Source of the DNA: Burkholderiales bacterium
Lineage (GTDB): Bacteria > Pseudomonadota > Gammaproteobacteria > Burkholderiales > Burkholderiaceae_C
Assembly (NCBI GenBank): GCA_947474755.1
Contig: CANJJE010000005.1
Location: 114,137-178,136, forward strand
DNA: 64,000 nt
Reading direction: 5' to 3'
In this document: one piece after another, positions 1 through 10,537 of the stretch
How positions within the stretch are numbered: position 1 is the first letter of the stretch
Layout: each line of letters begins with the position of its first letter
The notes under the pieces: generated by a model
Database searches by the model: none
What the model was told of the DNA's origin: nothing
What the model saw: only the letters and a program-made list of their open reading frames with translations
Translations under genes and position numbers: made by a program

Positions 1-895
1 GCGCAGCCTGGACGAAGAGTTGAATCAGTGCCGGATGCGTGTCTTCCCGCGCGACCAGCGTGGCTGTGGGTGCCACCAAGTGCACATCCTGTGGCGGCAG
101 GTTAGCAGCCAGATCGACAACACCGCGCGGCAGCGTGACCGGGCTCATGAACGGGAATCGGCGGGAATAAGCCTCTGCCTGTGCGAAGTCGAACAGCTTT
201 ACGCCCGGCGTTTGCAGCAGCATTTGCACCATCTGCGCCTCGGGCGCCGACGCGAACACCAGCGCATCCGATTCGGCCCCGAGCAAGGCCATCACCGCGG
301 GCGTTTGTGGTTCCTGCAGCAGCGTGATCTGCGCCGGATCCATCCGGTTGGCTTCGAGCAGCTTCTTCATCAGGTTCGGCACGCCACTGCCAGGCGCGCC
401 GATGTTGAGCCTCCAGCCGCCCAGTTGCGAGATGCTTGTCAGTGAGTCCGAATTCAGCAGGCGCCGCGCTGCATCTTCCCTGTAGAACAGCCACACTGGC
501 TCGAAGAACATGCTGCCCAGAGAAACCAGCGTGGGCTTGTCGTCTTCGGTCTCGGCGCTCTGGAGAGCTTGATCGGCGCCACCCTGCACGAAGGCGATTT
601 GCACTTCCGACGAGGGGTCGCGCAGCAGCGCGAGGTTCTCCGCTGCCCCCTGTGTGTTTCGCAGTTCGACCTGGATGCCGTATGGTTTCAGGATCGCCTG
701 ATAGCGCTTGCCAAACGCGTGGTAAGCCCCTTGTTCCGCGCCAGTGGCCAGCACCACCTTCTTCGGTGGTGTCGGGTCAAGCACGTAATAAGCAGGCACG
801 AGCAACGCCAGCGCCAGCGCAATGAAAGGACCGACGGTGGCCAGCAGGTCGCGAATGGACAGCAAGGTCTGGCGCAGCGAGTCGGGCATGGCCAT
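1..895 (-). CDS. TAXI-family TRAP transporter solute-binding protein (C-terminus beyond window)
   Basis: Reverse-strand reading from ATG ~895: MAMPDSLRQTLLSIRDLLATVGPFIALALALLVPAYYVLDPTPPKKVVLATGAEQGAYHAFGKRYQ..., a TAXI/NMT1-like periplasmic domain with N-terminal TM; no stop before window start. Confidence 0.7.
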   Translation of the reverse strand, partial: MAMPDSLRQTLLSIRDLLATVGPFIALALALLVPAYYVLDPTPPKKVVLATGAEQGAYHAFGKRYQAILKPYGIQVELRNTQGAAENLALLRDPSSEVQIAFVQGGADQALQSAETEDDKPTLVSLGSMFFEPVWLFYREDAARRLLNSDSLTSISQLGGWRLNIGAPGSGVPNLMKKLLEANRMDPAQITLLQEPQTPAVMALLGAESDALVFASAPEAQMVQMLLQTPGVKLFDFAQAEAYSRRFPFMSPVTLPRGVVDLAANLPPQDVHLVAPTATLVAREDTHPALIQLFVQAA

Positions 896-905
896 CGGGC
901 GGGAT

Positions 906-1868
906 TCAGCCGATGCGGCCGATCAGCAGGTACTCCATCAAGGCCTTCTGTACATGCATGCGGTTCTCGGCCTCGTCCCAGACCACGCTTTGCGGGCCGT
1001 CGATGACATCGGCGTCGACTTCCTCTCCGCGGTGGGCGGGCAGGCAGTGCATGAACAAGGCATCGGGCTGGGCCACGGCCATCATGTCGCGGTCTACGCG
1101 CCAGTCGGCGAAGGCCTTCTGCCGGGCCTCGTTCTCGGCTTCGTAGCCCATGCTGGTCCACACATCGGTGGTCACGAGATGCGCGCCGCGGCAGGCATCC
1201 ATCGGGTTGTCGAAAACCTTGACGCAGGACTGGTTGGTGACACCCGCCACCGCGGGATCGATCTCGTAGCCGCTGGGCGTGCTGACATGGAGCGTGAAGC
1301 CGAGGATGTCGGCGGCCTGCAGCCAGGTGTTGGCCATGTTGTTGCCGTCGCCGACCCAGGCCACGACCTTGCCCTTCAGGCAAGCGAGAGCGCCAGCTGT
1401 CGTGGTCGCGTCGCCTCGGTGCTCGATGTAGGTGTAGACATCGGCCAGGATCTGGCAGGGGTGGTACTCGTTGGTCAGTCCGTTGATGACCGGCACACGC
1501 GAGTGCGCGGCGAAGGCCTCGATCTTCGTCTGTTCGTAGGTGCGGATCATCACCAGGTCAACCATGCGGCTGATCACGCGGGCGCTGTCCTCGATCGGCT
1601 CTGCGCGGCCCAACTGACTGTCACCGGTGGTCAGGTTCACCACCGAGCCACCCATCTGGTACATGCCCGCCTCAAAACTCACACGTGTGCGGGTACTGGC
1701 CTTCTCGAAAATCATCGCCAGCGTGCGGTCGACCAGCGGCGTGTACTTCTCGTAGTTCTTGAAGCGCCGCTTGATCTCGGTCGTGCGGGCCAGCAGATAA
1801 CCGTATTCCTCGGCGCGCAAGTCCTTGAACTGAAGGTAGTGCCGGATCAGTGTCTTGCCGGGTTTCAT
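906..1868 (-). CDS. argF: Ornithine carbamoyltransferase
   Basis: MKPGKTLIRHYLQFKDL...EKASTRTRVSFEAGMYQMGG...MHCLPAHRGEEVDADVIDG: OTC signature motifs STRTR and HCLPAHRGEEV. Confidence 0.95.
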   Translation of the reverse strand: MKPGKTLIRHYLQFKDLRAEEYGYLLARTTEIKRRFKNYEKYTPLVDRTLAMIFEKASTRTRVSFEAGMYQMGGSVVNLTTGDSQLGRAEPIEDSARVISRMVDLVMIRTYEQTKIEAFAAHSRVPVINGLTNEYHPCQILADVYTYIEHRGDATTTAGALACLKGKVVAWVGDGNNMANTWLQAADILGFTLHVSTPSGYEIDPAVAGVTNQSCVKVFDNPMDACRGAHLVTTDVWTSMGYEAENEARQKAFADWRVDRDMMAVAQPDALFMHCLPAHRGEEVDADVIDGPQSVVWDEAENRMHVQKALMEYLLIGRIG

Positions 1869-1879
1869 GGCGGGTGTGT

Positions 1880-3097
1880 TCACGAAGGCACGGTTTCTTG
1901 CAGGAAGGATTCGATCAGCGGGCACAGGATGGCCACGATCTGGTCCGCCTCGGGGGCATTGAGGATCAGTGGCGGCACCAGGCGCACGACACGTTCAGCG
2001 GTGACGCTGAGCAGGAGACCGGCCTCGGCTGCGCGCCCAAGCAACTCGCCGCAGGGGCGGTCGAGCTCGATGCCCAGCATCAGGCCCTGTCCGCGGATCT
2101 CGACCACACCGGTCACGTCTGACAACTCGCGCACCAGCCCGGCACGCAGGGCCGCGCCCACCGCGCTGGCGTTTTCCAGCAGACGGTCTTCCCGCATGAT
2201 GCGCAGTGTTTCGATGCCTGCGCGCATCGCCAGTGCGTTGCCACCGAAGGTCGTGCCGTGGTTGCCCGGTTGCAGGACGGTGGCTGCGCGGGGGCCGCAA
2301 ACCACCGCGCCGACCGGCACTCCCGAACCCAGCCCCTTGGCCAAGGGCATCACATCAGGCAGGATGCCTGCCCACTGGTGCGCGAACCACTTGCCGGTGC
2401 GCCCGATGCCGCACTGAACCTCGTCGAGCATCAACAGCCAGTCGTTCTCGTCACAGAGGCGGCGGATCGCTCGCAGGTAGTCCGTCGTTGCGGGGTTCAC
2501 ACCGCCCTCGCCCTGGATCACTTCGAGGAAGACAGCGACCACATTCGGCCGGGTGTTCGCGACCTCGTCGATTGCTGCGACATCGTTCAAGGGGACCCGA
2601 ACGAATCCTTCGACCAGCGGCTCGAAGCCAGCGTGAATCTTCGGATTCGCCGTTGCCGACAGGGTCGCTATCGAACGGCCATGGAAGGCCTTCTCGTAGA
2701 CGATGATCTCTGGCCTGGCGATGCCCTTGTCATGGCCGAATTTCCGCGCGATCTTCAGTGCTGCCTCATTGGCTTCGAGGCCGCTGTTGCAAAAGAACAC
2801 CCTATCGAGCCCGGACAGTTCACACAAGGTCGATGCCAGGTTTTCCTGCAGCGGCGAGGCGTAGTAGTTCGAGGTGTGGATCAGGCGGCCGATCTGTTCC
2901 TGGAGCGCCGGTACGAGCTTGGGATGCGCATGGCCCAGTGTGTTGACGGCGATGCCGCCAAGCCCGTCGAGGTACCTCTTGCCCGCGGTGTCCCAAACCC
3001 AGCAGCCGCGTCCGTGCGACATGGCCATCGGCAGGCGGGCGTAGGTATGCATCACATGCGGTTCAGGATCGGCGATAACGGTTTCGGGTGCGTTCAT
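1880..3097 (-). CDS. argD: Acetylornithine aminotransferase, class III PLP
   Basis: MNAPETVIADPEPHVMHTYARLPMAMSHGRGCWVWDTAGKRYLDGLGGIAVNTLGHAHP...; LMLDEVQCGIGRTGK motif; adjacent to argF. Confidence 0.92.
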   Translation of the reverse strand: MNAPETVIADPEPHVMHTYARLPMAMSHGRGCWVWDTAGKRYLDGLGGIAVNTLGHAHPKLVPALQEQIGRLIHTSNYYASPLQENLASTLCELSGLDRVFFCNSGLEANEAALKIARKFGHDKGIARPEIIVYEKAFHGRSIATLSATANPKIHAGFEPLVEGFVRVPLNDVAAIDEVANTRPNVVAVFLEVIQGEGGVNPATTDYLRAIRRLCDENDWLLMLDEVQCGIGRTGKWFAHQWAGILPDVMPLAKGLGSGVPVGAVVCGPRAATVLQPGNHGTTFGGNALAMRAGIETLRIMREDRLLENASAVGAALRAGLVRELSDVTGVVEIRGQGLMLGIELDRPCGELLGRAAEAGLLLSVTAERVVRLVPPLILNAPEADQIVAILCPLIESFLQETVPS

Positions 3098-3316
3098 GGC
3101 TGGGATCCACAGGTCGCCAGAGGGCAAGTAACTTGCCGCAGCGCGGCCGCACGTGCAGAGGCACGGGCAAGGGATTCTAAGGAGGCGCCGAAGTGAAGGA
3201 CTGTGTGGCCGTCAGGCGGCTGTCAGGCGGCACAATCGGCACGCGTGTTGCGTTGCATCAAAACAAGGGCGAAGCAACGCTCTGGAATTTGCCAATCTGT
3301 CTGCATCACTGGAAGC

Positions 3317-3643
3317 ATGAGTTCATCCCCCGCTCGAGAAGTGTTCATCAGAGGCATCACCCTCGAGGGGCACGCTTTTCGACCCAGCGATTGGGCGGAG
3401 CGTCTGGCCGGTGCGATGTCCTGCTTCCGGCCGGAAGGCTCCGTGTCCGACCGCTCGTCGTTTATCGGCTACTCGCCGTATTGCGTGCCGCGGGTGATCG
3501 GCGGCGTGAAGTGCGTGATCGTCAATGAGGCGCTGCGCGACGCCGAGCCGATGGCCTGGGACTTTGTCATGAACTTTGCGCGCGACAACAAGTTGCAAGT
3601 GGTTTACGCCACCGCGTTGCCGCCGTCGCCGACCGAAATCTGA
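3317..3643 (+). CDS. DUF3579-family protein
   Basis: MSSSPAREVFIRGITLEGHAFRPSDWAERLAGAMSCFRPEG...IGYSPYCVPRVIGGVKCVIVNEALRD; typical of a small betaproteobacterial family upstream of argD. Confidence 0.7.
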   Translation: MSSSPAREVFIRGITLEGHAFRPSDWAERLAGAMSCFRPEGSVSDRSSFIGYSPYCVPRVIGGVKCVIVNEALRDAEPMAWDFVMNFARDNKLQVVYATALPPSPTEI

Positions 3644-3657
3644 GTCCCTGAAACGCC

Positions 3658-3680
3658 AAAGGCCCGCTATGCGGGCCTTT
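3658..3680. terminator. Bidirectional Rho-independent terminator
   Basis: AAAGGCCCGC TAT GCGGGCCTTT perfect hairpin between convergent DUF3579 gene and rpsT. Confidence 0.85.
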
Positions 3681-3701
3681 GAAGGGGAGCCAAAGCGCGA
3701 A

Positions 3702-4004
3702 TCAGGCCGCTGCAGGCAACGCCTTGATCTTGGCCGACAAACGGCTCTTGTGACGCGCTGCCTTGTTCTTGTGGAACAGGCCCTTGTCGGCGACCGAGTC
3801 TATGACCTGCTCGGCGGTCTTGAACAGGTCGGCAGCCTTGGCCTTGTCACCAGCGATCACGGCCTTCTGGACGTTCTTGATGACAGTGCGGAATTTCGAG
3901 CGCAACGCGGTGTTGGCTGCGTTCAGCTTCACGTCCTGACGCACCCGCTTCAAGCCAGAAGCGATGCGGACGGTTTTCTTCTTGGCTTTGGATGCTGTTG
4001 CCAT
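3702..4004 (-). CDS. rpsT: 30S ribosomal protein S20
   Basis: [49 protein letters not shown]...[20 protein letters not shown]. Confidence 0.95.
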   Translation of the reverse strand: MATASKAKKKTVRIASGLKRVRQDVKLNAANTALRSKFRTVIKNVQKAVIAGDKAKAADLFKTAEQVIDSVADKGLFHKNKAARHKSRLSAKIKALPAAA

Positions 4005-4138
4005 GATTCTTGAGTGAGCGGTTAGAGCGAAGCCGTCGAGTATAGCAGCCAAGCCACCGGCGTGGGGAACGCCATTCGTGGAAGGCCCATGGTCGATCGG
4101 GCGCTGCCTATACTGGATCGGATCGTGCCCTTGACGCC

Positions 4139-5695
4139 ATGAACCTGCTCCGTGCCGCCTCCACCGTTTCGCTGCTGACCCTCGCGTCGCGTATCACTGG
4201 CCTGGGCCGTGAACTGATCGTCGCGGCAAGCTTCGGCGCCAGCGCCCATACCGACGCGTTCAACGTCGCCTTCCGTATTCCGAATCTGTTGCGCCGCCTG
4301 TTCGCCGAGGGCGCTTTCTCTCAGGCCTTCGTGCCGATCCTGGCCGCCACCCGCGCTACTGCGGGCGACGACGCTACGCGTCTGTTGGTCGATGCAGTCG
4401 CCACCGTGCTGGCCTGGGCGCTGGCGCTGACCTGCGCGATCGGCATCGTTGCCGCTCCGCTGCTGGTGTGGTTGATGGCCTCAGGGCTCGAAGAATTCGA
4501 CGTCGCGGTGCTGATGACACGGCTGATGTTTCCGTACATCGGCTTCATGTCGCTGGTGGCGCTCGCCGCCGGCGTGCTGCAGACCTGGAAGCGCTTTGCG
4601 GTGCCCGCAGTCACGCCGGTGCTATTGAACCTGTCGGTGATGTTCGCCGCCTGGCTGTTGACTCCCTGGTTGCGGCAGCGCGGCATCGAGCCGATCTATT
4701 CACTGGCCGTCGGCGTGATGCTGGGCGGCGTGCTGCAACTGGCAGTGCAGTGGCCCGCGCTGCATGCCATCGGCATGCGCCCGCGCATCGGTGGATCCTG
4801 GCGTTCGCTGCGTGCCGCGCTTGGCCACCCTGGCGTGGGCCGCATCCTCAAGCAGATGGCCCCGGCGCTAATCGGCGTTTCTGTGGCACAGCTTTCGCTG
4901 CTGATCAACACGCAGATCGCGTCGCATGTCGGCGTGGGCGCAGTGTCGTGGTTGACTTACGCCGACCGGCTGATGGAGTTCCCGACAGCTTTGCTTGGTG
5001 TGGCACTCGGTGTGGTGCTGCTACCTCAGCTGTCAGCCGCTCAGGCCAGTGGCGACCACGCCGCCTATTCCAGTCACCTGGACTGGGGCTTGCGGTTGGT
5101 GCTGCTTCTGGCTGTGCCGTGCGCCGTTGCATTGCTGGTGTTTCCGGAGGCGATGGTGTCCGTGCTCTATCACTACGGGCAGTTCAGCGCGCTTGACGTA
5201 CAGCAAACGGTTCGCGCGCTGATGGGCTATGGCGTCGGGTTGCTGGGACTGATCGGCATCAAGGTACTGGCGCCCGGCTTCTATGCGCGGCAGGACATCC
5301 GCACCCCGGTCAAGATTGCAGTCGTGGTCTTGATCCTGACCCAGTTGATGAATCTCGTCTTTGTGCCCCAACTGGGTCACGCTGGCTTGGCGCTGTCCAT
5401 CGGGTTGGGCGCGTTGATCAATGCTGGCTGGCTGCTCGTAGGGCTGCGGCGTCAGGGCACCTATGTGCCGTTGGCCGGCTGGCCTGGGTTCAGCTTGCGG
5501 GTGCTGTGCGCGAGTGTCCTCCTGGGTGCGGCACTGGCCGCAGCGTCGGTCAGCATCGACTGGGTCGGCCTGGGCAGCCAGCGCTTGTTGCGCGTTGGTT
5601 TGCTCGCGGGCTGTCTGGTTGGCGTTGCGATGCTCTACTTTGTGGCGCTGCGGTTGATGGGTATCCGCCTGAATGACTTTGCTCGCCGGGGCTGA
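4139..5695 (+). CDS. murJ: Lipid II flippase MurJ (MviN)
   Basis: [67 protein letters not shown]: MviN signature. Confidence 0.95.
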   Translation: MNLLRAASTVSLLTLASRITGLGRELIVAASFGASAHTDAFNVAFRIPNLLRRLFAEGAFSQAFVPILAATRATAGDDATRLLVDAVATVLAWALALTCAIGIVAAPLLVWLMASGLEEFDVAVLMTRLMFPYIGFMSLVALAAGVLQTWKRFAVPAVTPVLLNLSVMFAAWLLTPWLRQRGIEPIYSLAVGVMLGGVLQLAVQWPALHAIGMRPRIGGSWRSLRAALGHPGVGRILKQMAPALIGVSVAQLSLLINTQIASHVGVGAVSWLTYADRLMEFPTALLGVALGVVLLPQLSAAQASGDHAAYSSHLDWGLRLVLLLAVPCAVALLVFPEAMVSVLYHYGQFSALDVQQTVRALMGYGVGLLGLIGIKVLAPGFYARQDIRTPVKIAVVVLILTQLMNLVFVPQLGHAGLALSIGLGALINAGWLLVGLRRQGTYVPLAGWPGFSLRVLCASVLLGAALAAASVSIDWVGLGSQRLLRVGLLAGCLVGVAMLYFVALRLMGIRLNDFARRG

Positions 5696-5735
5696 CGCGA
5701 GCACGGCCGCCGCGACTCCGCCGTACACTTCGAAA

Positions 5736-6617
5736 ATGTCCAGAAAGTTTCAGTTTGCGACGCCAACCGCTCTAGACTATTTCAGCGCTTTGGTCGCAGA
5801 CGATGCCACTCTGCCATTGCTGGAAGCAGCGGCATCGATCGGCTTGGACGAGTATCCGCAACTCGACCTCCAGGCGGTGCTCTCCGAGGTCGATGAACTG
5901 GCTGACAGGCTCAGGCGCCGCATCCCGGCCGATATCGTTCCTCTGCAGCGACTTCGCTGGTTGAACCGCTATTTTTTCCATGAACTGGGCTTCCGCGGCA
6001 ACGTCAACAACTACTACGACCCGTGCAACAGTTACGTGCACGAGGTGCTTCGCACCCGCCGCGGCATCCCGATCACGTTGGCGATCCTCTACGTCGAGAT
6101 GGCCACGCACATCGGCCTGCGTGCTCATGGCGTGTCCTTTCCAGGGCACTTCCTGGTCAAGGTCAGCAAGCTGAACGGGCCGGGCAACGGTGAGGTTGTG
6201 ATCGATCCGTTCAGCGGCAAGTCGCTGTCTCGAGAGGAACTGGACGAGCGTCTCGGTCCTTACAAGGTCAAACAAGGGCTGGTCGGCGATTTCGACGCGC
6301 CACTGGGCCTGTTCCTGCAAAGCGCGCAGCCGCGTGAGGTGCTGGCCAGGATGCTGCGCAACCTGAAGGAAATTCACAGCACCGCCGAAGACTGGCTGCG
6401 CCTGATGCCGGTGCTCGATCGACTGGTCGTGCTGCTGCCCCATGCCCACGAAGAGCGCCGCGATCGGGGACGGGCATGGGCCCAAATCGGGCAGGCGAGC
6501 AAGGCGGCTGAAGACTTCGAAGCCTATTTGCGCGACCGACCTGATGCCGACGACAGTCGCGCGACGGCCGAGCAGTTGGACCGATTGCGCCGGGGCGAAC
6601 GCCCGAGACTGCATTGA
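5736..6617 (+). CDS. SirB1 family transglutaminase-like protein
   Basis: MSRKFQFATPTALDYFSALVADD...LNRYFFHELGFRGNVNNYYDPCNSYVHEVLRTRRGIPITLAILYVEMATHIGLRAHGVSFPGHFLVKV. Confidence 0.85.
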   Translation: MSRKFQFATPTALDYFSALVADDATLPLLEAAASIGLDEYPQLDLQAVLSEVDELADRLRRRIPADIVPLQRLRWLNRYFFHELGFRGNVNNYYDPCNSYVHEVLRTRRGIPITLAILYVEMATHIGLRAHGVSFPGHFLVKVSKLNGPGNGEVVIDPFSGKSLSREELDERLGPYKVKQGLVGDFDAPLGLFLQSAQPREVLARMLRNLKEIHSTAEDWLRLMPVLDRLVVLLPHAHEERRDRGRAWAQIGQASKAAEDFEAYLRDRPDADDSRATAEQLDRLRRGERPRLH

Positions 6618-6675
6618 CCCCGGGGGCGTTGTCAGGCGCGAGGCGCGCATTGCAAGCCAAACAGTGGTTGGCGCC

Positions 6676-7377
6676 GTGAGGCAGATTCCGCTCCCGATTG
6701 CCTCCGGCAGCCAGCCGACATTCGACTCCTTCGTTGCCGGGTCCAATGCGATGGTGCTGGCTCAGTTGCGTGCGGCCTGCGAGTCCGGTGCCGCCACGAC
6801 GCCGCTGTATTTGTGGGGAGGGCAGGGCGTAGGCAAGACACATCTTCTGCGGGCCCTCGTGCACGTCTTTCAGCAGCGTGGCGGGAGCGTCGGCTGGTTC
6901 GATGCTGCGCAGCCCGCTCCCTGGCCGCATAAAGACAGCTGGAGTTTGCTGGTGTTCGATGGCTGCGAATCCTACGACGCGACGCAGCAGCACGCGGCGT
7001 TCACCTTGTTCGTCGAGGCAACCGCGCAGGACACCCTGGTGGCCTCGTCGGGGCGTCTCCCTCCGGTTGATCTGCCGCTGCGCGATGACCTGCGGTCGCG
7101 ACTGGGCTGGGGTCATGTGATGGCGGTACAGGCGCTGTCTGAAGCGGAGTCTCGGGCTGCGCTGCGCCAGGAAGCTGACCGGCGCGGCCTGTTCCTGTCC
7201 GACGACGTGATCGACCACCTTCTTCATCGCTACGCCCGCGACTTGAAGCACCTGATGGCTCAGCTTGATCGACTCGACGAATTCGCGATGGTGCACAAGC
7301 GCGCGCTCACCGTGCCGCTGCTGCGTCAGATGCTGGCCGAAGCCGATCCCCGCAGTAGAACGGAGGTGATGCCTTGA
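6676..7377 (+). CDS. hda: DnaA regulatory inactivator Hda (GTG start)
   Basis: MRQIPLPIASGSQPTFDSFVAGSNAMVLAQLRAACESGAATTPLYLWGGQGVGKTHLLRALVHV; DnaA-like ATPase, short. Confidence 0.85.
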   Translation: MRQIPLPIASGSQPTFDSFVAGSNAMVLAQLRAACESGAATTPLYLWGGQGVGKTHLLRALVHVFQQRGGSVGWFDAAQPAPWPHKDSWSLLVFDGCESYDATQQHAAFTLFVEATAQDTLVASSGRLPPVDLPLRDDLRSRLGWGHVMAVQALSEAESRAALRQEADRRGLFLSDDVIDHLLHRYARDLKHLMAQLDRLDEFAMVHKRALTVPLLRQMLAEADPRSRTEVMP

Positions 7378-8042
7378 ACCTCTGCCTGTTCGACCTCGAC
7401 GACACCCTGCTGCCACTCGATTCCGATCACGCCTGGGGCGAGTTCGTGATCTCCCTCGGCTGGGTCGACGAGTCCAGCTTCCGGCGCGATAACGATGGGT
7501 TCTTCGCCCAGTACCAGGCGGGCCAGCTCGATGTCCACGGCTACATCGAATTCGCGACCCGCCCTCTGCGTGAGCGTTCCGCGCAGGAGCTCAGTGCCGC
7601 GCAAGCCCTGTTCATGCAGCGGGTGATCGAGCCTGCCCTGCGCGACAGTGCCCGCGAGCTGGTGCGCCGACACCAGGCGCAAGGCGATCAGGTGGCGCTG
7701 GTCACGGCGACCAATGAATTCGTCACCGCGCCGATCGCGGCGGCGTTCGGGATTCCCGTGCTGATCGCGGTACAGCTTGAGCGTGACACGCGCGGTAGCA
7801 TCACCGGCCGCATCCGAGGCATACCGAGCTACCGGGAAGGGAAGGTCCGGCGTGTCGAGGAGTGGTTGGGCGACCAGGGCGTCTCTTGGCGCGACTGTGG
7901 CCGCATCACCGTCTACAGCGATTCGCTGAACGACCTGCCGCTGCTTGAAAAAGCTACCGATCCGGTGGCGACCAATCCGACGCCCGCGCTGCGCGCGCTC
8001 GCTCACCAGCGCGGCTGGCCAACGTTGAATCTGTTCACATGA
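7374..8042 (+). CDS. HAD-IB family hydrolase (phosphoserine phosphatase-like)
   Basis: MNLCLFDLDDTLLPLDSDHAWGEFVISLGWVD...DSLNDLPLLEKATDPVATNPTPALRALA. Confidence 0.85.
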   Translation: MNLCLFDLDDTLLPLDSDHAWGEFVISLGWVDESSFRRDNDGFFAQYQAGQLDVHGYIEFATRPLRERSAQELSAAQALFMQRVIEPALRDSARELVRRHQAQGDQVALVTATNEFVTAPIAAAFGIPVLIAVQLERDTRGSITGRIRGIPSYREGKVRRVEEWLGDQGVSWRDCGRITVYSDSLNDLPLLEKATDPVATNPTPALRALAHQRGWPTLNLFT

Positions 8043-9601
8043 TCAAGAAGTTTTTCGACAAGCTGCTGGGCAAGCCGACTAAGAAAGCGAGCGCAGGCTC
8101 CTTGCTCGGCAAACGTGTCGAGGTCCCGAAGAGCGAACATCAGATCGATCCGTCGCTGGTCGATGAGCGCGCCGCCAAAGTGGTGCAGACGCTGGTCGAC
8201 GGTGGCCACGAGGCCTACATCGTTGGCGGCGCGGTACGCGACCTGCTCCTCGGCCTGCGCCCGAAGGACTTCGATGTGGCGACCGATGCAACGCCAGAGC
8301 AAGTGAAGGCACTGTTCCGCCGTGCCTTCATCATCGGTCGGCGCTTTCGCATCGTCCATGTGGTGTTCGGACGCGGCCGACAGGATCGGGGTCTGAGCGA
8401 GGTCATCGAGGTCTCGACCTTCCGCGCGCTGATGGATGCAGCCACCGCCGAGCAGGTGCTCGGCAACGAGAAGACGCTGAAAGCCGAAGGCCGTCATGCG
8501 AGCGGGCCCAGTCACGTGGTCGATGCCGATGGCCGAGTGCTGCGCGACAACGTCTGGGGCCCGCAGATCGAGGACGCAGCACGGCGCGATTTCACCGTCA
8601 ACGCCATGTACTACGACCCGGTACGCGAGCTGGTGGTCGACTACCACGGCGGCATCAAGGACGCGAAAAAGAAGCTGTTGCGGATGATCGGCGACCCTGA
8701 GACCCGCTACCGCGAAGACCCGGTGCGCATCATCCGTGCGGTACGTTTCGCAGCCAAGTTGGCCTTCGAGATCGAGCCAAAGACGCGCGCGCCTATCCAG
8801 GCGATGTCGGCACTGTTGGAGAACGTGCCGCCGTCGCGTTTGTTCGACGAGATGATCAAGCTGCTGCAGACTGGCCATTCGCTCGCCAGCCTCGCCGAAC
8901 TGCGCAAGCAGGGCCTGCCGGCAGGTACCTTCCCGGTACTCGACACGCTCCTGGACGACAGCCGTGGCAGTGCGGCGCACCGCGAGTTCGTGCGTTTGGC
9001 GCTGGCCGATACGGACCGCCGCGTGGGCGAGGGCAAGCCGGTCGCCCCCAGCTTCATGCTGGCTTGCATGCTGTGGCACGACGTGCAGCTGAAGTGGGAC
9101 CAACTGAAGGCCCGCGGCGAGCCCACATTCGCCGCGCTCCAGCAGGCCGTCGAAGCCATCTTCGATGCTCGTATCGGCGACATCTCGGGGCGCGGCAAGC
9201 TGGGCGGTGACATGCGCGAGATCTGGCTGATGCAGCCGCGGTTCGAGCGTCGTGTCGGTAACGCGCCGTTCACGCTGGTCGAGCAGCCGCGCTTCCGTGC
9301 CGGATTCGATTTCCTGCGCTTGCGCGCCGATGCGGGCGAGGCTTCGGATGAACTGGCGCGCTGGTGGGAAGACTTCTCTTTGGCTGATGAAGACGAGCGT
9401 CGGCGTTTGATGGAATCGGTGCGGGGACATGACACCCGCCACGGTGGCAAACGTCAGGCGAAGCCCTCTGAAGCGACGGAATCCGACGCGGAGCCGGCAA
9501 CCGCTGCCGAGCCGGCCAAGAAGCGCCGTCGTCGTCGCCGCAAGCCGGCCGAAGCGGGAGTCCAGGCCGCTGCTGAAGGCAGCGACCCCGGCGCGGTGTG
9601 A
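8039..9601 (+). CDS. pcnB: Poly(A) polymerase I
   Basis: HEAYIVGGAVRDLLLGLRPKDFDVATDATPEQVKALFRRAFIIGRRFRIVHVVFG nucleotidyltransferase motif; basic KKRRRRRRK C-terminal tail. Confidence 0.93.
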   Translation: MIKKFFDKLLGKPTKKASAGSLLGKRVEVPKSEHQIDPSLVDERAAKVVQTLVDGGHEAYIVGGAVRDLLLGLRPKDFDVATDATPEQVKALFRRAFIIGRRFRIVHVVFGRGRQDRGLSEVIEVSTFRALMDAATAEQVLGNEKTLKAEGRHASGPSHVVDADGRVLRDNVWGPQIEDAARRDFTVNAMYYDPVRELVVDYHGGIKDAKKKLLRMIGDPETRYREDPVRIIRAVRFAAKLAFEIEPKTRAPIQAMSALLENVPPSRLFDEMIKLLQTGHSLASLAELRKQGLPAGTFPVLDTLLDDSRGSAAHREFVRLALADTDRRVGEGKPVAPSFMLACMLWHDVQLKWDQLKARGEPTFAALQQAVEAIFDARIGDISGRGKLGGDMREIWLMQPRFERRVGNAPFTLVEQPRFRAGFDFLRLRADAGEASDELARWWEDFSLADEDERRRLMESVRGHDTRHGGKRQAKPSEATESDAEPATAAEPAKKRRRRRRKPAEAGVQAAAEGSDPGAV

Positions 9602-10080
9602 GCGAGTCGCAAGCCTGCATTGGTCTCGGCGCCAATCTGGGCGATGTCCGGGCAGTGCTGGCGGCGGCTTATGCCCAGGTAAGGCAGTTGCCCGGCACGC
9701 GCTATCACCGCTGCTCCCCCTGGTTCACCAGCGCGCCGATCGATTCAAGTGGTCCTGATTACCTGAACGCGGTTGCCTGCTTCGACACCACCTTGTCACC
9801 TCAAGCCTTGCTGGAGGCGCTGCAAGGTATCGAGCGCTGCCATGCGCGCGAACGCCCTTACCGCAACGCGCCGCGCACGTTGGACCTCGACCTGCTCCTG
9901 TACGGAGATCAGCAGATCGCCACATCCACCCTTACTGTGCCGCACCCACGGATGCACGAACGTGCCTTCGTGCTGCTACCGTTGGCTGCTCTGCTGCCAA
10001 CGGTGGTGATTCCTGGCCTCGGGCCTGTCAGTACGCTGCTGTCGTCGGTGGCGGGGCAGTCGGTGTGGCGGGCTGGCTGA
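9598..10080 (+). CDS. folK: 2-amino-4-hydroxy-6-hydroxymethyldihydropteridine pyrophosphokinase
   Basis: CIGLGANLGDVRAVLAAAYAQVRQLPGTRYHRCSPWFTSAPID...RPYRNAPRTLDLDLLLYG. Confidence 0.93.
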   Translation: MSESQACIGLGANLGDVRAVLAAAYAQVRQLPGTRYHRCSPWFTSAPIDSSGPDYLNAVACFDTTLSPQALLEALQGIERCHARERPYRNAPRTLDLDLLLYGDQQIATSTLTVPHPRMHERAFVLLPLAALLPTVVIPGLGPVSTLLSSVAGQSVWRAG

Positions 10081-10537
10081 GCGACTGCGCCTCGGTCTCG
10101 GCCTGGTATTCGAAGTAGCGCTGGGCTACGAAGGCAATGGTCGCCATCAGCACGCCAGCACCCACCATCAGAGCCAGCAACACGCCGAGTACCGCGGCCC
10201 AGCCACTGCGAGAGGCCGTGCGACCGGCATTGAAGCGGGCATTCCATTTGTCGTCGCTCGTCAGCCCGTAGACGATGGCGCAAAGCATCGATGCCGCAAT
10301 CGTGCAGCCGACGAACGGGATCAGTACCCACGCCAGTTGGTCATCCTGGCCTAGTGATCGCGCCCGCATCACGCCGTGCAGGCCGATCAACGTGGGCAGT
10401 GGGTAGAGCCAGCCGAGCAGGTCGCGAAATCCGTGCAGGTAGAAACGATGCAAGCCCAAACCGCCAGCGACGATAGCGGTCCAGGTGGCGACGGTCTTCG
10501 ATTTGTCGGCGGACTGAGTGGGTTCGATGGCGTTCAT
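10028..10537 (-). CDS. TM2-like domain membrane protein
   Basis: MNAIEPTQSADKSKTVATWTAIVAGGLGLHRFYLHGFRDLLGWLYPLPTLIGLHGVMRARSLGQDD; TM2-like GxxGxHRFYL motif. Confidence 0.7.
   Translation of the reverse strand: MNAIEPTQSADKSKTVATWTAIVAGGLGLHRFYLHGFRDLLGWLYPLPTLIGLHGVMRARSLGQDDQLAWVLIPFVGCTIAASMLCAIVYGLTSDDKWNARFNAGRTASRSGWAAVLGVLLALMVGAGVLMATIAFVAQRYFEYQAETEAQSLSQPATPTAPPPTTAAY

Noticed and set aside
822-2417. 531-aa + strand ORF
   Set aside because: Antisense to argF/argD; composition typical of GC-rich shadow ORFs, no domain-like sequence
3213-3234. Short direct repeat GTCAGGCGGC x2
   Set aside because: Only two 10-11 bp copies, likely chance
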